From NCBI RefSeq assembly GCF_042652645.1, contig NZ_JBHSGU010000002.1, forward strand, positions 1,736,001-1,800,000: a DNA stretch of 64,000 bases. The letters run 5' to 3'. Below, in pieces: positions 17,356-25,658 of the stretch. A model generated the notes under the pieces. The model was given only the letters and a program-made list of their open reading frames with translations. It had not been told where the DNA came from and made no database searches. The stretch comes from Glaciecola siphonariae. GTDB taxonomy: Bacteria; Pseudomonadota; Gammaproteobacteria; Enterobacterales; Alteromonadaceae. The translations under genes were made by a program, and so were the position numbers. Within the stretch, counting starts at the first letter, position 1. Each line of letters opens with the position of its first letter.

Positions 17356-18267
17356 TTACAAGTCGGCTCTCGGTTGCGGAAGCAGTTTGGCAATGATGGT
17401 CGCGACCTTGCGAAATAGCTGCATGCGCGTTGTACCTACACGCCACGTTAAACCTATTTCTCGATAGGCGTCGTCTTCCGCCGGCATTGCCACAACATCC
17501 GTGCCGCTTAGCACGCCTTGATCAAGGGCCATTTCAGGCATAAAAGAAAAGCCCATCTTGCTGTTAACTAATGCAACCAAGGTATGCAAGCTACTGGCGG
17601 TTAACGAACTTACTTGCGCTTTATGTGCAAGACCGCACGCACTTACCGCGTGTTCGGTCAAGCAGTGTTCTTTTTGCAACAAAAAAATGCTGTCGTTTGG
17701 CAGACTATCAATAGAGAAGCTCGAAGCGAGCTCGTTTTTACGACTTTCATGGGCAACTAAGTGAAAAGGGTCTTTGCCAAGCGAGAGCTGCTTGCAGCCT
17801 GGGGTCTTCATAGGTAGGGCTAGTAGGAGCAAATCCACTTCACCGTCGCTAAGCTTAGTTAAAAGATTATCGGTGGTGTCTTCCATTAACTGCAAATGCA
17901 GCTTCGGCAGATGTTGATGAACCGCGGTAATAATGGACTCAAACATAAATGGCGCGATGGTAGGAATCACGCCTAGCTTAAGCACTCCCGACTGCCAGTC
18001 GCCAGAGGACTCAGCAAAGTTCGTCCAATCTTGAGCGTGAGCAAGTAATTGCTTTGAACGGTCAACTAAATCCTCACCAAAGTCGGTAAACACGAATGTC
18101 TTGTGCTCCCGCTCTAGCAACTGCTGACCGATGTTTTCTTCAAGGTTTTGAATAGCAGTGCTTAAGGTTGACTGACTCACGTTGCACTTTTGCGCAGCTT
18201 TAGCAAAGTGCTGCTCTTTGTGCAGCACCGTGAGATAGTACAGATGTTTAAGGTTGGGAAATCGCAC
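17356..18267 (-). CDS. oxyR: Hydrogen peroxide-sensing regulator OxyR
   Basis: LysR-family activator, 303 residues. N-terminal winged helix-turn-helix (about 16-58, with FAKAAQKCNVSQSTLSTAI), linker helix, and a two-lobed sensor domain. The two redox cysteines are C202 in KEHCLTEH and C211 in VSACGL, eight residues apart, exactly as C199/C208 in E. coli OxyR. This separates it from other LysR regulators. The start lies 3 bp after the pitA stop, so the genes can be co-transcribed, though an internal promoter is possible. A peroxiredoxin fusion and yaaA in the same window are plausible targets, but no OxyR site was established. Confidence 0.93.
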   Translation of the reverse strand: MRFPNLKHLYYLTVLHKEQHFAKAAQKCNVSQSTLSTAIQNLEENIGQQLLEREHKTFVFTDFGEDLVDRSKQLLAHAQDWTNFAESSGDWQSGVLKLGVIPTIAPFMFESIITAVHQHLPKLHLQLMEDTTDNLLTKLSDGEVDLLLLALPMKTPGCKQLSLGKDPFHLVAHESRKNELASSFSIDSLPNDSIFLLQKEHCLTEHAVSACGLAHKAQVSSLTASSLHTLVALVNSKMGFSFMPEMALDQGVLSGTDVVAMPAEDDAYREIGLTWRVGTTRMQLFRKVATIIAKLLPQPRADL

Positions 18268-18270
18268 GCG

Positions 18271-19563
18271 CTATACGCCGAATATCGCCCTTAAGATAAA
18301 GAAGAACAGGATGGAGAAGCCTGCACCTGCTGGCAAAGTAACCACCCAAGACACTACAATGTTACGTATCACTTTACCGTTAAGCGCGGCCACACCTTGC
18401 ACAATTCCCACACCTAAAACGGCCCCAACAAGGGTTTGCGTGGTAGAAATGGGAAGGCCAGTGCCAGATGCAATCAATACGGTAGTTGCTGCAGCAAGCT
18501 CGGCTGCAAAGCCGCGGCTAGGCGTCAAATGCGTAATGCCCGAGCCAATGGTTTTCATCACGCGGTGACCAAAAAGCGCAAGGCCGGCAACAATACCAAA
18601 ACCGCCCAGCGGCAAAATCCACCATGCTAATGGCGAATTCTCTAAGATAACGCCATCGTTCGATACCACACTTACCACCGCCGCCAAAGGACCAATGGCG
18701 TTAGCCACATCATTAGAGCCATGCGCAAACGCCATGCAGCAAGCTGTGAGTACCATCAAGACGGCAAACACTTTCTCTACTTTAAGCTGTTGATCTTCTA
18801 CCGACAGATGGGCGAAGGTTGCTTTCTCGCCGTTTTTACGGTTGTTCACCTTACGAATAATGATCGCGCCGATAATGGCAACAGTCACACCGATGGCTAT
18901 CGCCAAGGCATAGCCTTGCGCCGCAGGTAGACCTAAGCCAACATGTTTCAAGCCCTTTTTAATCGTAACCAAAGACATAATAAAGCCCGCCATTCCCATA
19001 TAAATAGGAACATAGCGGATAGCTTGTGAAAGAGGGTTTTCTTTATCAAAAATAAGGCGTTTAGCACTTAAAAAGATAAGCACGGCAACCAAGCCAGATA
19101 TCGCAGGAGTCACCACCCAACTGCCTACGATGCCGCCAATTTTCAGCCATTCTACCGCTTCGGTGCTAACGCCAACCGCCGTAAAGCCCACAATCGCGCC
19201 AATAATTGAATGCGTCGTCGAGACTGGCCAGCCATAAAACGAAGCAATCACCAGCCACACACCGGCTGCTAGCAGCGACGCTATCATGCCTAATACGAGT
19301 AATTCTGGAACGTTTGAGAAGTAACCGGCATCAATGATGCCTTTGCGTATGGTGGAAGTTACCTCCCCGCCGGCAAGATAGGCGCCAGCAAATTCAAACA
19401 CCATCGCGATCAGTATAGCTTGCTTTAGCGTAATGGCTTTAGAGCCAACCGAGGTACCCATTGCGTTGGCAACATCGTTTGCACCAATGCCCCAAGCCAT
19501 AATAAAACCAAAAGTAGCCGCGAGTACAACCAGTATGAGGCTATAACTTTCAAAAATTTCCAT
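18271..19563 (-). CDS. pitA: Low-affinity inorganic phosphate transporter, PiT family
   Basis: Inner-membrane proton (or cation)-coupled phosphate symporter, 430 residues with about ten hydrophobic helices. The two signature repeats of the PiT family are present: GANDVANAMGTSVGSKA near 27-43 and GSNDVANAIGPLAAVV near 284-299, the inverted halves that form the transport core. A cytoplasmic loop with many charges (about 235-265) separates the halves. It follows phoU after 134 bp and is itself followed by oxyR after 3 bp. With pst upstream, high- and low-affinity phosphate uptake lie side by side. Confidence 0.95.
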   Translation of the reverse strand: MEIFESYSLILVVLAATFGFIMAWGIGANDVANAMGTSVGSKAITLKQAILIAMVFEFAGAYLAGGEVTSTIRKGIIDAGYFSNVPELLVLGMIASLLAAGVWLVIASFYGWPVSTTHSIIGAIVGFTAVGVSTEAVEWLKIGGIVGSWVVTPAISGLVAVLIFLSAKRLIFDKENPLSQAIRYVPIYMGMAGFIMSLVTIKKGLKHVGLGLPAAQGYALAIAIGVTVAIIGAIIIRKVNNRKNGEKATFAHLSVEDQQLKVEKVFAVLMVLTACCMAFAHGSNDVANAIGPLAAVVSVVSNDGVILENSPLAWWILPLGGFGIVAGLALFGHRVMKTIGSGITHLTPSRGFAAELAAATTVLIASGTGLPISTTQTLVGAVLGVGIVQGVAALNGKVIRNIVVSWVVTLPAGAGFSILFFFILRAIFGV

Positions 19564-19697
19564 TGGGGAGTTTGCCTATCGTGTAGAAGTCAGTGTTGGC
19601 TTTTATGCTGGCAAAAATATATCTGTATTTCAAAACGGGTGCAACCGCAGAGCCATTATAAAATGTATTTTCAGATGCTGAATCCTTTAAGTATCTC

Positions 19698-20414
19698 TTA
19701 TTTCAGTAATTTTTTAACTGTTTTTTTCATTGATGCACTGTTCATATCACGACCATAGGTAAGGTAGATCACATACTCACAAATATTTTTGCAGCGATCG
19801 CCTATTCTCTCAAATGCGCGAATAGCCCAAAGGACATCCATCCATTGATTTATTTCACTGGGATTTAGCTGGATCTCTGCAGCCGTTTGTTCCAATACCT
19901 TTTTATATACCCGGTCAATGTCTTTATCTAGCTGGTGAGCAAGAATAGCGGCCTTATCGTCTTGTCTTGCAAAGGCATCGAAGGTAGCTCGCATCATTGT
20001 GACATTTCGGTTACCAATATCTAGCATGCCGCTGAATACTAAATCTGAGTCGGGGATTTTGTTTAAGGTTACCAGACGCGCAACTCGAGCAATTTCATCG
20101 CCCATTCGCTCAAGATCGGTGGCCGTTTTCGACACCGTCATGATCAAGCGTAAGTCGCCAGCGGTAGGGTTTCGTTTGGCAATAATCCGCATACATTCTT
20201 GCTCAACCTGCGTTTCCATTATATCGACTTTGCTGTCATTCAATGCCACGCGCTCGGCGAGGCTAGGGGCTTTTTCCTTCAAGGCAACAAGCGTGTTAAC
20301 CAATTGCTGTTCTATCACTCCACCCATAGTGAGCACAGAGTGTTTTAAGCCTTCAAGCTCTTGGTTAAATTTTGCTGAGATGTGTGTATTAAGTTGGATT
20401 TGTCTTCGCATCAT
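19698..20414 (-). CDS. phoU: Phosphate signalling protein PhoU
   Basis: Cytoplasmic all-helical protein, 238 residues, that links the Pst transporter to PhoR signalling and restrains phosphate uptake. Two repeated three-helix bundles each carry the metal-site pattern: ERMGDEIARVARL in the first half and ERIGDRCKNICEYV in the second. Length matches E. coli PhoU (241). The start lies 13 bp after pstB. An antisense frame of 171 codons over this gene is a shadow. Confidence 0.97.
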   Translation of the reverse strand: MMRRQIQLNTHISAKFNQELEGLKHSVLTMGGVIEQQLVNTLVALKEKAPSLAERVALNDSKVDIMETQVEQECMRIIAKRNPTAGDLRLIMTVSKTATDLERMGDEIARVARLVTLNKIPDSDLVFSGMLDIGNRNVTMMRATFDAFARQDDKAAILAHQLDKDIDRVYKKVLEQTAAEIQLNPSEINQWMDVLWAIRAFERIGDRCKNICEYVIYLTYGRDMNSASMKKTVKKLLK

Positions 20415-20427
20415 AATCTATGTTGCC

Positions 20428-21234
20428 TTAACCGTAGCGGCCAGTGATATAGTCTTCGGTTTGCTGCTTGGCCGGCATGGTAAACAAAGAATCACTATCA
20501 GAAAATTCAATTAATTCACCGCGATGCATAAACGCCGCATAATCAGAAACACGCGCAGCCTGCTGCATATTGTGCGTCACTATCACGAGCGTGCACTGTT
20601 TTTTCAATGCGTTTATTAACTCTTCAATATAGAGGGTTGTTAGGGGGTCGAGCGCCGAGGTAGGTTCATCTAACAACAGAATCGATGGCTCTAAAGCCAA
20701 GGCCCTCGCAATCATTAAGCGCTGTTGCTGCCCGCCCGACAGTAATAATGCCGAGTCATATAGCCGGTCTTTGACCTCTTCCCACAGTGCTGCATTTTTT
20801 AAGGCGCGCTCTACGCTATCATCGAGCTTACGCCGAGCCGTTTCGCCCTGAATTCGAAGCCCAAAACAAACGTTCTCGTAAATACTCATGGGAAAGGGAT
20901 TAGGGCGTTGGAACACCATACCTATTTGCGTTCTAAGCATCGATACTCTTTCACGACGATCGTAGATATTGCGATCGTCTATCCATACCTCGCCACTGCA
21001 TTGGTGATTGCGATTGAGTTCATTCATTCGATTGAAACTATTGAGCAGAGTTGTTTTTCCGCATCCGCTTTGCCCGATAATTGCGGTAATCTTGTTTTTT
21101 GGAATACGCAAATTAATATTATTGAGCACTAGCTTATTGTTCAGGTGTACGCATAAATCGCGCACGTCAATGCCGGTTTGCGCCGCGGATATTTCATCTA
21201 CTGAAAGAATGTCTCGCTCAAATAACTTTAGCAT
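20428..21234 (-). CDS. pstB: Phosphate ABC transporter ATPase PstB
   Basis: Cytoplasmic ATPase of the high-affinity phosphate importer, 268 residues. Walker A GQSGCGKTT (about 54-62), ABC signature LLSGGQQQRL, Walker B ILLLDEPTSALD and the switch histidine in VTHNMQQA are all intact. NRMNELNRNH is the family-typical stretch after Walker A. It follows pstA by 36 bp and precedes phoU by 13 bp. Confidence 0.97.
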   Translation of the reverse strand: MLKLFERDILSVDEISAAQTGIDVRDLCVHLNNKLVLNNINLRIPKNKITAIIGQSGCGKTTLLNSFNRMNELNRNHQCSGEVWIDDRNIYDRRERVSMLRTQIGMVFQRPNPFPMSIYENVCFGLRIQGETARRKLDDSVERALKNAALWEEVKDRLYDSALLLSGGQQQRLMIARALALEPSILLLDEPTSALDPLTTLYIEELINALKKQCTLVIVTHNMQQAARVSDYAAFMHRGELIEFSDSDSLFTMPAKQQTEDYITGRYG

Positions 21235-21270
21235 GTAATGGCCTTACTACTTTGTGTGTGACTGAGCTTA

Positions 21271-22812
21271 TTATGCTCTTTCATATTTATGACGCAGCCG
21301 GTGGCGAATTAATATCGCAGAAATATTCAATAAAAATACGATGATCAGCAGCAACATACAAGTTGCAAACATTAGTGAAGCCGACTGAGTTTGCGTTTGG
21401 TTGTGAAAAGCACCATCGTAAATAAACACGCCTAAATGCATAAACTGGCGCTCTAGGTGCACAAAGGGATACTCGCCATCAATAGGCAGGTTTGGCGCAA
21501 ACTTCACCGCTCCAACCAATATAAGTGGCGCAACTTCCCCCGCCGCACGTGCAATTGCCAAGATGATGCCAGTTAACATACCAGGGCTTGCCATTGGCAC
21601 AACCACCCGCATGATTGTCTCAAATTTTGTCGCTCCCAGCGCATAACTGCCGCTGCGCAATCCTTCTGGCACGCGCTGTAGGCCCTCTTCGGCTGAAACT
21701 ATGACCACCGGCAATGTGAGTAAACCCATGGTTAAACTGGCCCATAGTAATCCGGGTGTCCCAAAAGTAGGAGACGGCAGCGCTTGCGGGTAAAACAGTT
21801 CATCAATGGAGCCGCCCATCGTATAAACAAAGAAGCCCAAACCAAACACCCCGTATACAACCGACGGGACCGCCGCCATATTACTGATGCCGATGCGGAT
21901 AAGCTGCGTTGTTTTGTTTTCAGGCGCATATTCGTGTAAGTACACCGCGGCGATGATACCAAAGGGCGCCACTACCACCGCCATTAATATCACCATCAAC
22001 ACGGTGCCAAAAATGGCCGGAAATACGCCACCGGTTGTAGACGCTTGTTTGGGAGTGTCACTTACAAACTGCCAAATTTTAGTCAGCGTAAATCCAATTT
22101 TTTCGAGGCTGCTTAATTGATTGGGCTGATACAAAAAATCGAGTTCGTTGAGGCCAATATCAACAAGTGTGTTATCAGCTTTTTTAAAGCTTATTCGATA
22201 CTGCTCAATTTGCCGATCGAGTTCGTTTGCGTGGTTTTGCCAGCGTATATACTCTTGCATCAAGGTTTTTCGCGCGGGTGTGTCGTTGCCCACGTCGGTA
22301 TTGTCTAAGGTGGCAATCCGCCTATGCAGTTCGCGTAGCTTCCCCTGTTGCACTTCGGTCAGGTTACTTTGCAGCAAGTCTACGGTGTTTTGTAGGTTTG
22401 TGAGCTCACTGAGAGGTAAAAACGCTTCGTTAGCATTCAATAGCCCATAAAACTCACCAAAATATACGCGGCCACTTTTGCTCACCACCTGATACACCTG
22501 CTCTGCTAAGTGCACGTCTACTTGAGGCCTGCTTTGAGGCTCAGCTAAAAACTGTCCTTTGTATCTTTCATCAAACTCAGCTTGAAGGGCTGCGGCATCT
22601 CGTCCGCTGGCCTGATAAAACACTTCTTGCTCTGCGGTGGGGAAAGTCAAGGTCACTTTATAGGCCGCTTGAGGAAGAAAATACTGACTGCCCTTGACCG
22701 TAATAAAAGCGACCATCGCGACTAAAAATATGATCAAAATAGACGCACACAGCAATGCAAAGACCTCAAAGAGAGCCTGTTTGTAATTCATGTTGCGAGC
22801 ACGGCTAAACAC
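21271..22812 (-). CDS. pstA: Phosphate ABC transporter permease PstA (extended form)
   Basis: Inner-membrane permease subunit. About 513 residues, roughly 220 more than E. coli PstA; the extra part is an N-terminal periplasmic insert (about 50-235, with coiled-coil-like QNTVDLLQSNLTEVQQ) after the first helix. Similar long forms are known in Pseudomonas. The C-terminal half has the permease loop EEGLQRVPEGLRSGSYALGA (EAA motif). I prefer the GTG at 22812, with AAGG 8 bp before it; a GTG three codons upstream (22821) or an ATG at 22791 are alternatives. The start overlaps the end of pstC by 8 bp. Confidence 0.92.
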   Translation of the reverse strand: MFSRARNMNYKQALFEVFALLCASILIIFLVAMVAFITVKGSQYFLPQAAYKVTLTFPTAEQEVFYQASGRDAAALQAEFDERYKGQFLAEPQSRPQVDVHLAEQVYQVVSKSGRVYFGEFYGLLNANEAFLPLSELTNLQNTVDLLQSNLTEVQQGKLRELHRRIATLDNTDVGNDTPARKTLMQEYIRWQNHANELDRQIEQYRISFKKADNTLVDIGLNELDFLYQPNQLSSLEKIGFTLTKIWQFVSDTPKQASTTGGVFPAIFGTVLMVILMAVVVAPFGIIAAVYLHEYAPENKTTQLIRIGISNMAAVPSVVYGVFGLGFFVYTMGGSIDELFYPQALPSPTFGTPGLLWASLTMGLLTLPVVIVSAEEGLQRVPEGLRSGSYALGATKFETIMRVVVPMASPGMLTGIILAIARAAGEVAPLILVGAVKFAPNLPIDGEYPFVHLERQFMHLGVFIYDGAFHNQTQTQSASLMFATCMLLLIIVFLLNISAILIRHRLRHKYERA

Positions 22813-25063
22813 GCTTATCACCTTGAAGACGCTGTTTCATTAACGAGGCAACTGTATTGATAAAAAAGGTGAAGGCAAACAAAATAGCCGCTGTTAGAAA
22901 TAAAATATGATAGTGCGCCGTGGCGCTGCTCGACTCTTGCAGTTCTATCGTGAGGTTAGACGTAAGTGAACGCAAACCTGAGAGTAAGTCCCAGTCTGCA
23001 ATGGGAGTGTTGCCAGTTACCATAAGTACAATCATAGTCTCGCCAAATGCTCTGCCTAAACCAAGCATAATTGCTGAAATTATACTGGGTAGGGCCACCA
23101 CCAATACAACCTTTAACAAAGTCTGCAGCTCCGTTGCGCCTAGGGCAAAAGCGGCCTGTTTGACGCCATCTGGCACTTCATAAAGCGCATCATCAACCAG
23201 CGAATAAATGGTAGGCGCCACCGCAACGCCTAGCGCCAGCGCCACCACAACGGTGGTTTTACTTAAGGTTAAGTCACTTAGTATCCCATCAGATGACCCC
23301 ATCGCACTGCTATCTAAAACGCTTTGTAATGCAGTAAACCCGTGAAATACGCCCAGCATTAAAACCAAAAACGTGCTGGCGCTCATCACTAAATAGAAAG
23401 GCTGTATCTTAAGATAGATATCTGTTTGCTTTACCCAGCTGTGCAGTGCCGCTAGCGCGAAAATAACAAAAGGCAGACTAATCACCAATGCCAATAAAGC
23501 AAACAAAGAGCGTTCAGCGAACGGCGCCAACCAAACTGCCGCCACAAAACCGATAATGACTGACGGAATGGCCTCAATCATTTCGATACTGGGTTTAACT
23601 CGACTGCGCACCCTAGCAGACGCAAAATAAGCCGTGTAAATAGCGGCACCTAAAGACAAGGGAATGGCAACAAACAAAGCTAACACGGCGGCTTTTAAGC
23701 TACCGATAATTAAGGGGATGAGTGAATACTTAGCTTGGGCAAATTCGGCAGATTGACTGGTTTGCCAAATATACTGGGCACTTTGATACCCCGAGTACTG
23801 CACCTGTTCAAAAAGGCTTTTCCACGTTGTAATGCCTGCAGGGTTTTTAAGCTGATAAACGCTCAGCTTGTCTTCATAAACAACATATAGGGCTTGATTG
23901 TGCCAATGCATTTTTTGCGCAGAGCTTGCATGCTCAGAACTTGCACTCTCAGACCTTACAAGACTATGCTGATTAACCACTTCATTTGTTGCACTGTTAA
24001 AAATACGCAACGAATCGTCTGCCGTGCGCGCAATCGCCACCATGGTTTGGCGGTCAAAGGCCCACTCGAGTATTGCCGCATCTTCTGCATCCTCAATGGG
24101 GGAGACCTCAGATAGCAAAAAGCGTCCGTCGATATTGCTTGAGCGCCAAAGACGCGCACCATTTTGCTCAGACCAAATGTAGACGGTGCGCTGACTGGGA
24201 GACAGCAAAATAATCGGCTTGGCTGTATTAGCTGGAGACGCACCTTCTTCGCCTCGCGTATTTGCTTGGACTTTCGGCAGTGTTTGCAGTATTTCGCCTG
24301 CCTTATCTCGTAAGCTGTATGCTCCATCGTTTACAACAAGTACTTGAGCAAACCTAGGCAACACCTTTATATAGTCGGCGTCTTCAATAAGCAAAACCTC
24401 AGGTTCAACCAAGCGATTTAAGCTATGCCATATCACAACATGCTTACCTTGAGGGTCGCTCGCCTGCAGCACAATATTGTTGTTATAGCGATGCATTTGC
24501 CACGATAGAGACTTCACAGCATCCATAGAATTTGCGAACTTATCAATGGGCAGATTAAACGATGCGCGTAAATTGCGTTCAAGCGCTCCACTTAAATTGT
24601 TGATGCTATACAGCTCAACGAGGCCGTCTTCACGCAACATAGCGTAATCAGCAAGGTAATCGGTATCGCCGGGCATATCGATGAAGGCAGCGCCACAACT
24701 GTGATTAAAGCTTGCTTGCTCTTGCATGCCCTCTGAATAGGCATTGATAAGACTGGGATTAGCACCATTTGAAAATGGCGCAAGCGCATACAAGACCACT
24801 TTGCATTGAGAAAACGATAAACCGACGACTTCATCTCCCATCTGCTGAATTGAGCGCAGTGACGATGGCACGCTCAAAAAGTAGTCTTGTTTTAAGCTCA
24901 GTGTAGGGGTTTGCAGAAGCGGAAAAGCATTTTTTAATATATGCAAAATCAACAACATAAACATCGCAAGCACAGTTAAACCAAACAGCGTCACGACTTT
25001 GCTGGCAAAAGCGTCTACGCGGAGTCGTTTTTTATTTGTGCGCTCTTGCGGATTTGGTTGCAT
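22805..25063 (-). CDS. pstC: Phosphate ABC transporter permease PstC (extended form)
   Basis: Inner-membrane permease subunit, 752 residues, more than twice E. coli PstC (319). After a first helix (about 25-46) comes a long soluble segment (about 50-430), rich in short repeats that look like WD/YncE-type beta-strands (for example TVYIWSEQNGARLWRSS), then the permease domain with six helices and the EAA loop YEVPDGVKQAAFALGA. The extra segment should be periplasmic. First gene of the operon; no pstS precedes it, because the next gene upstream is divergent. The function of the insert is unknown. Confidence 0.93.
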   Translation of the reverse strand: MQPNPQERTNKKRLRVDAFASKVVTLFGLTVLAMFMLLILHILKNAFPLLQTPTLSLKQDYFLSVPSSLRSIQQMGDEVVGLSFSQCKVVLYALAPFSNGANPSLINAYSEGMQEQASFNHSCGAAFIDMPGDTDYLADYAMLREDGLVELYSINNLSGALERNLRASFNLPIDKFANSMDAVKSLSWQMHRYNNNIVLQASDPQGKHVVIWHSLNRLVEPEVLLIEDADYIKVLPRFAQVLVVNDGAYSLRDKAGEILQTLPKVQANTRGEEGASPANTAKPIILLSPSQRTVYIWSEQNGARLWRSSNIDGRFLLSEVSPIEDAEDAAILEWAFDRQTMVAIARTADDSLRIFNSATNEVVNQHSLVRSESASSEHASSAQKMHWHNQALYVVYEDKLSVYQLKNPAGITTWKSLFEQVQYSGYQSAQYIWQTSQSAEFAQAKYSLIPLIIGSLKAAVLALFVAIPLSLGAAIYTAYFASARVRSRVKPSIEMIEAIPSVIIGFVAAVWLAPFAERSLFALLALVISLPFVIFALAALHSWVKQTDIYLKIQPFYLVMSASTFLVLMLGVFHGFTALQSVLDSSAMGSSDGILSDLTLSKTTVVVALALGVAVAPTIYSLVDDALYEVPDGVKQAAFALGATELQTLLKVVLVVALPSIISAIMLGLGRAFGETMIVLMVTGNTPIADWDLLSGLRSLTSNLTIELQESSSATAHYHILFLTAAILFAFTFFINTVASLMKQRLQGDKRV

Positions 25064-25146
25064 AGGGTCAGTTTTGATTTATGATTCATAAGCATGCAAT
25101 ATTGTTTGCGATAATGATAGATGAATCAAATAAAAAGGTAATGAAT

Positions 25147-25644
25147 ATGCAAGCAATGGTATTGACGGTTATCGGAAAAGACAAGCCTGGTTTAATTCGC
25201 CAGATTGCGGCCTGTGTCGAGCGCGCAAATGGTAACTGGCTAAAAAGCAGTTTTTGTCATCTATCTGGGCACTTTGCAGGCTTCGTAGAAATTATGTTGC
25301 CCCAAGATAATCACAACACCCTTATTGAAGCCTGCCACACTTTGTCTAATTTACAAATTACCCTGCTACCGGCCACTATCGAGCCAGGTGAGCAGGCTCA
25401 AGAGTTTGACATTTTAGTCACCGGTAATGACCGTCAAGGCATTGTAAATGATATCAGCCATAGCTTAAGTAACTTAGACGTAAGCATTAAAGAAATGAGC
25501 ACCCAGTGCGAGAGCGCACCAAATTGGGGAAGCCCTATTTTTACGGCTGACATGACGCTAGCCTGCAGCAACAGCACCGATATAGACGACGTCAAAGAAG
25601 CTTTAGAGCAAATCACCGACGATTTAGTTGTAGAATTTAAATAA
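25147..25644 (+). CDS. GcvR-like double-ACT-domain protein
   Basis: 165-residue protein with two ACT domains: residues about 1-80 (start VLTVIGKDKPGLIRQIA, a ligand-type loop) and about 85-165 (DILVTGNDRQGIVNDIS). This is the architecture of the glycine cleavage system repressor GcvR, which acts by binding GcvA. Start chosen at the ATG at 25147 because AAGG lies 8 bp before it; an ATG at 25141 is possible, and the frame stays open to 25081. It leads ppk and ppx on the same strand (gaps 14 and 0 bp), which differs from the usual gcvR context, so the target may not be GcvA. Confidence 0.82.
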   Translation: MQAMVLTVIGKDKPGLIRQIAACVERANGNWLKSSFCHLSGHFAGFVEIMLPQDNHNTLIEACHTLSNLQITLLPATIEPGEQAQEFDILVTGNDRQGIVNDISHSLSNLDVSIKEMSTQCESAPNWGSPIFTADMTLACSNSTDIDDVKEALEQITDDLVVEFK

Positions 25645-25658
25645 CAGGGTTAACGCCA

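Noticed and set aside
19999..20514. 171-codon frame antisense to phoU
   Set aside because: phoU on the other strand is complete with conserved motifs; this is a shadow.
25064..25146. Possible Pho box between pstC and the GcvR-like gene
   Set aside because: Only one half-site resembles the consensus (CTATCAT); the second half 11 bp on does not match CTGTCAT, so I do not report a PhoB site.
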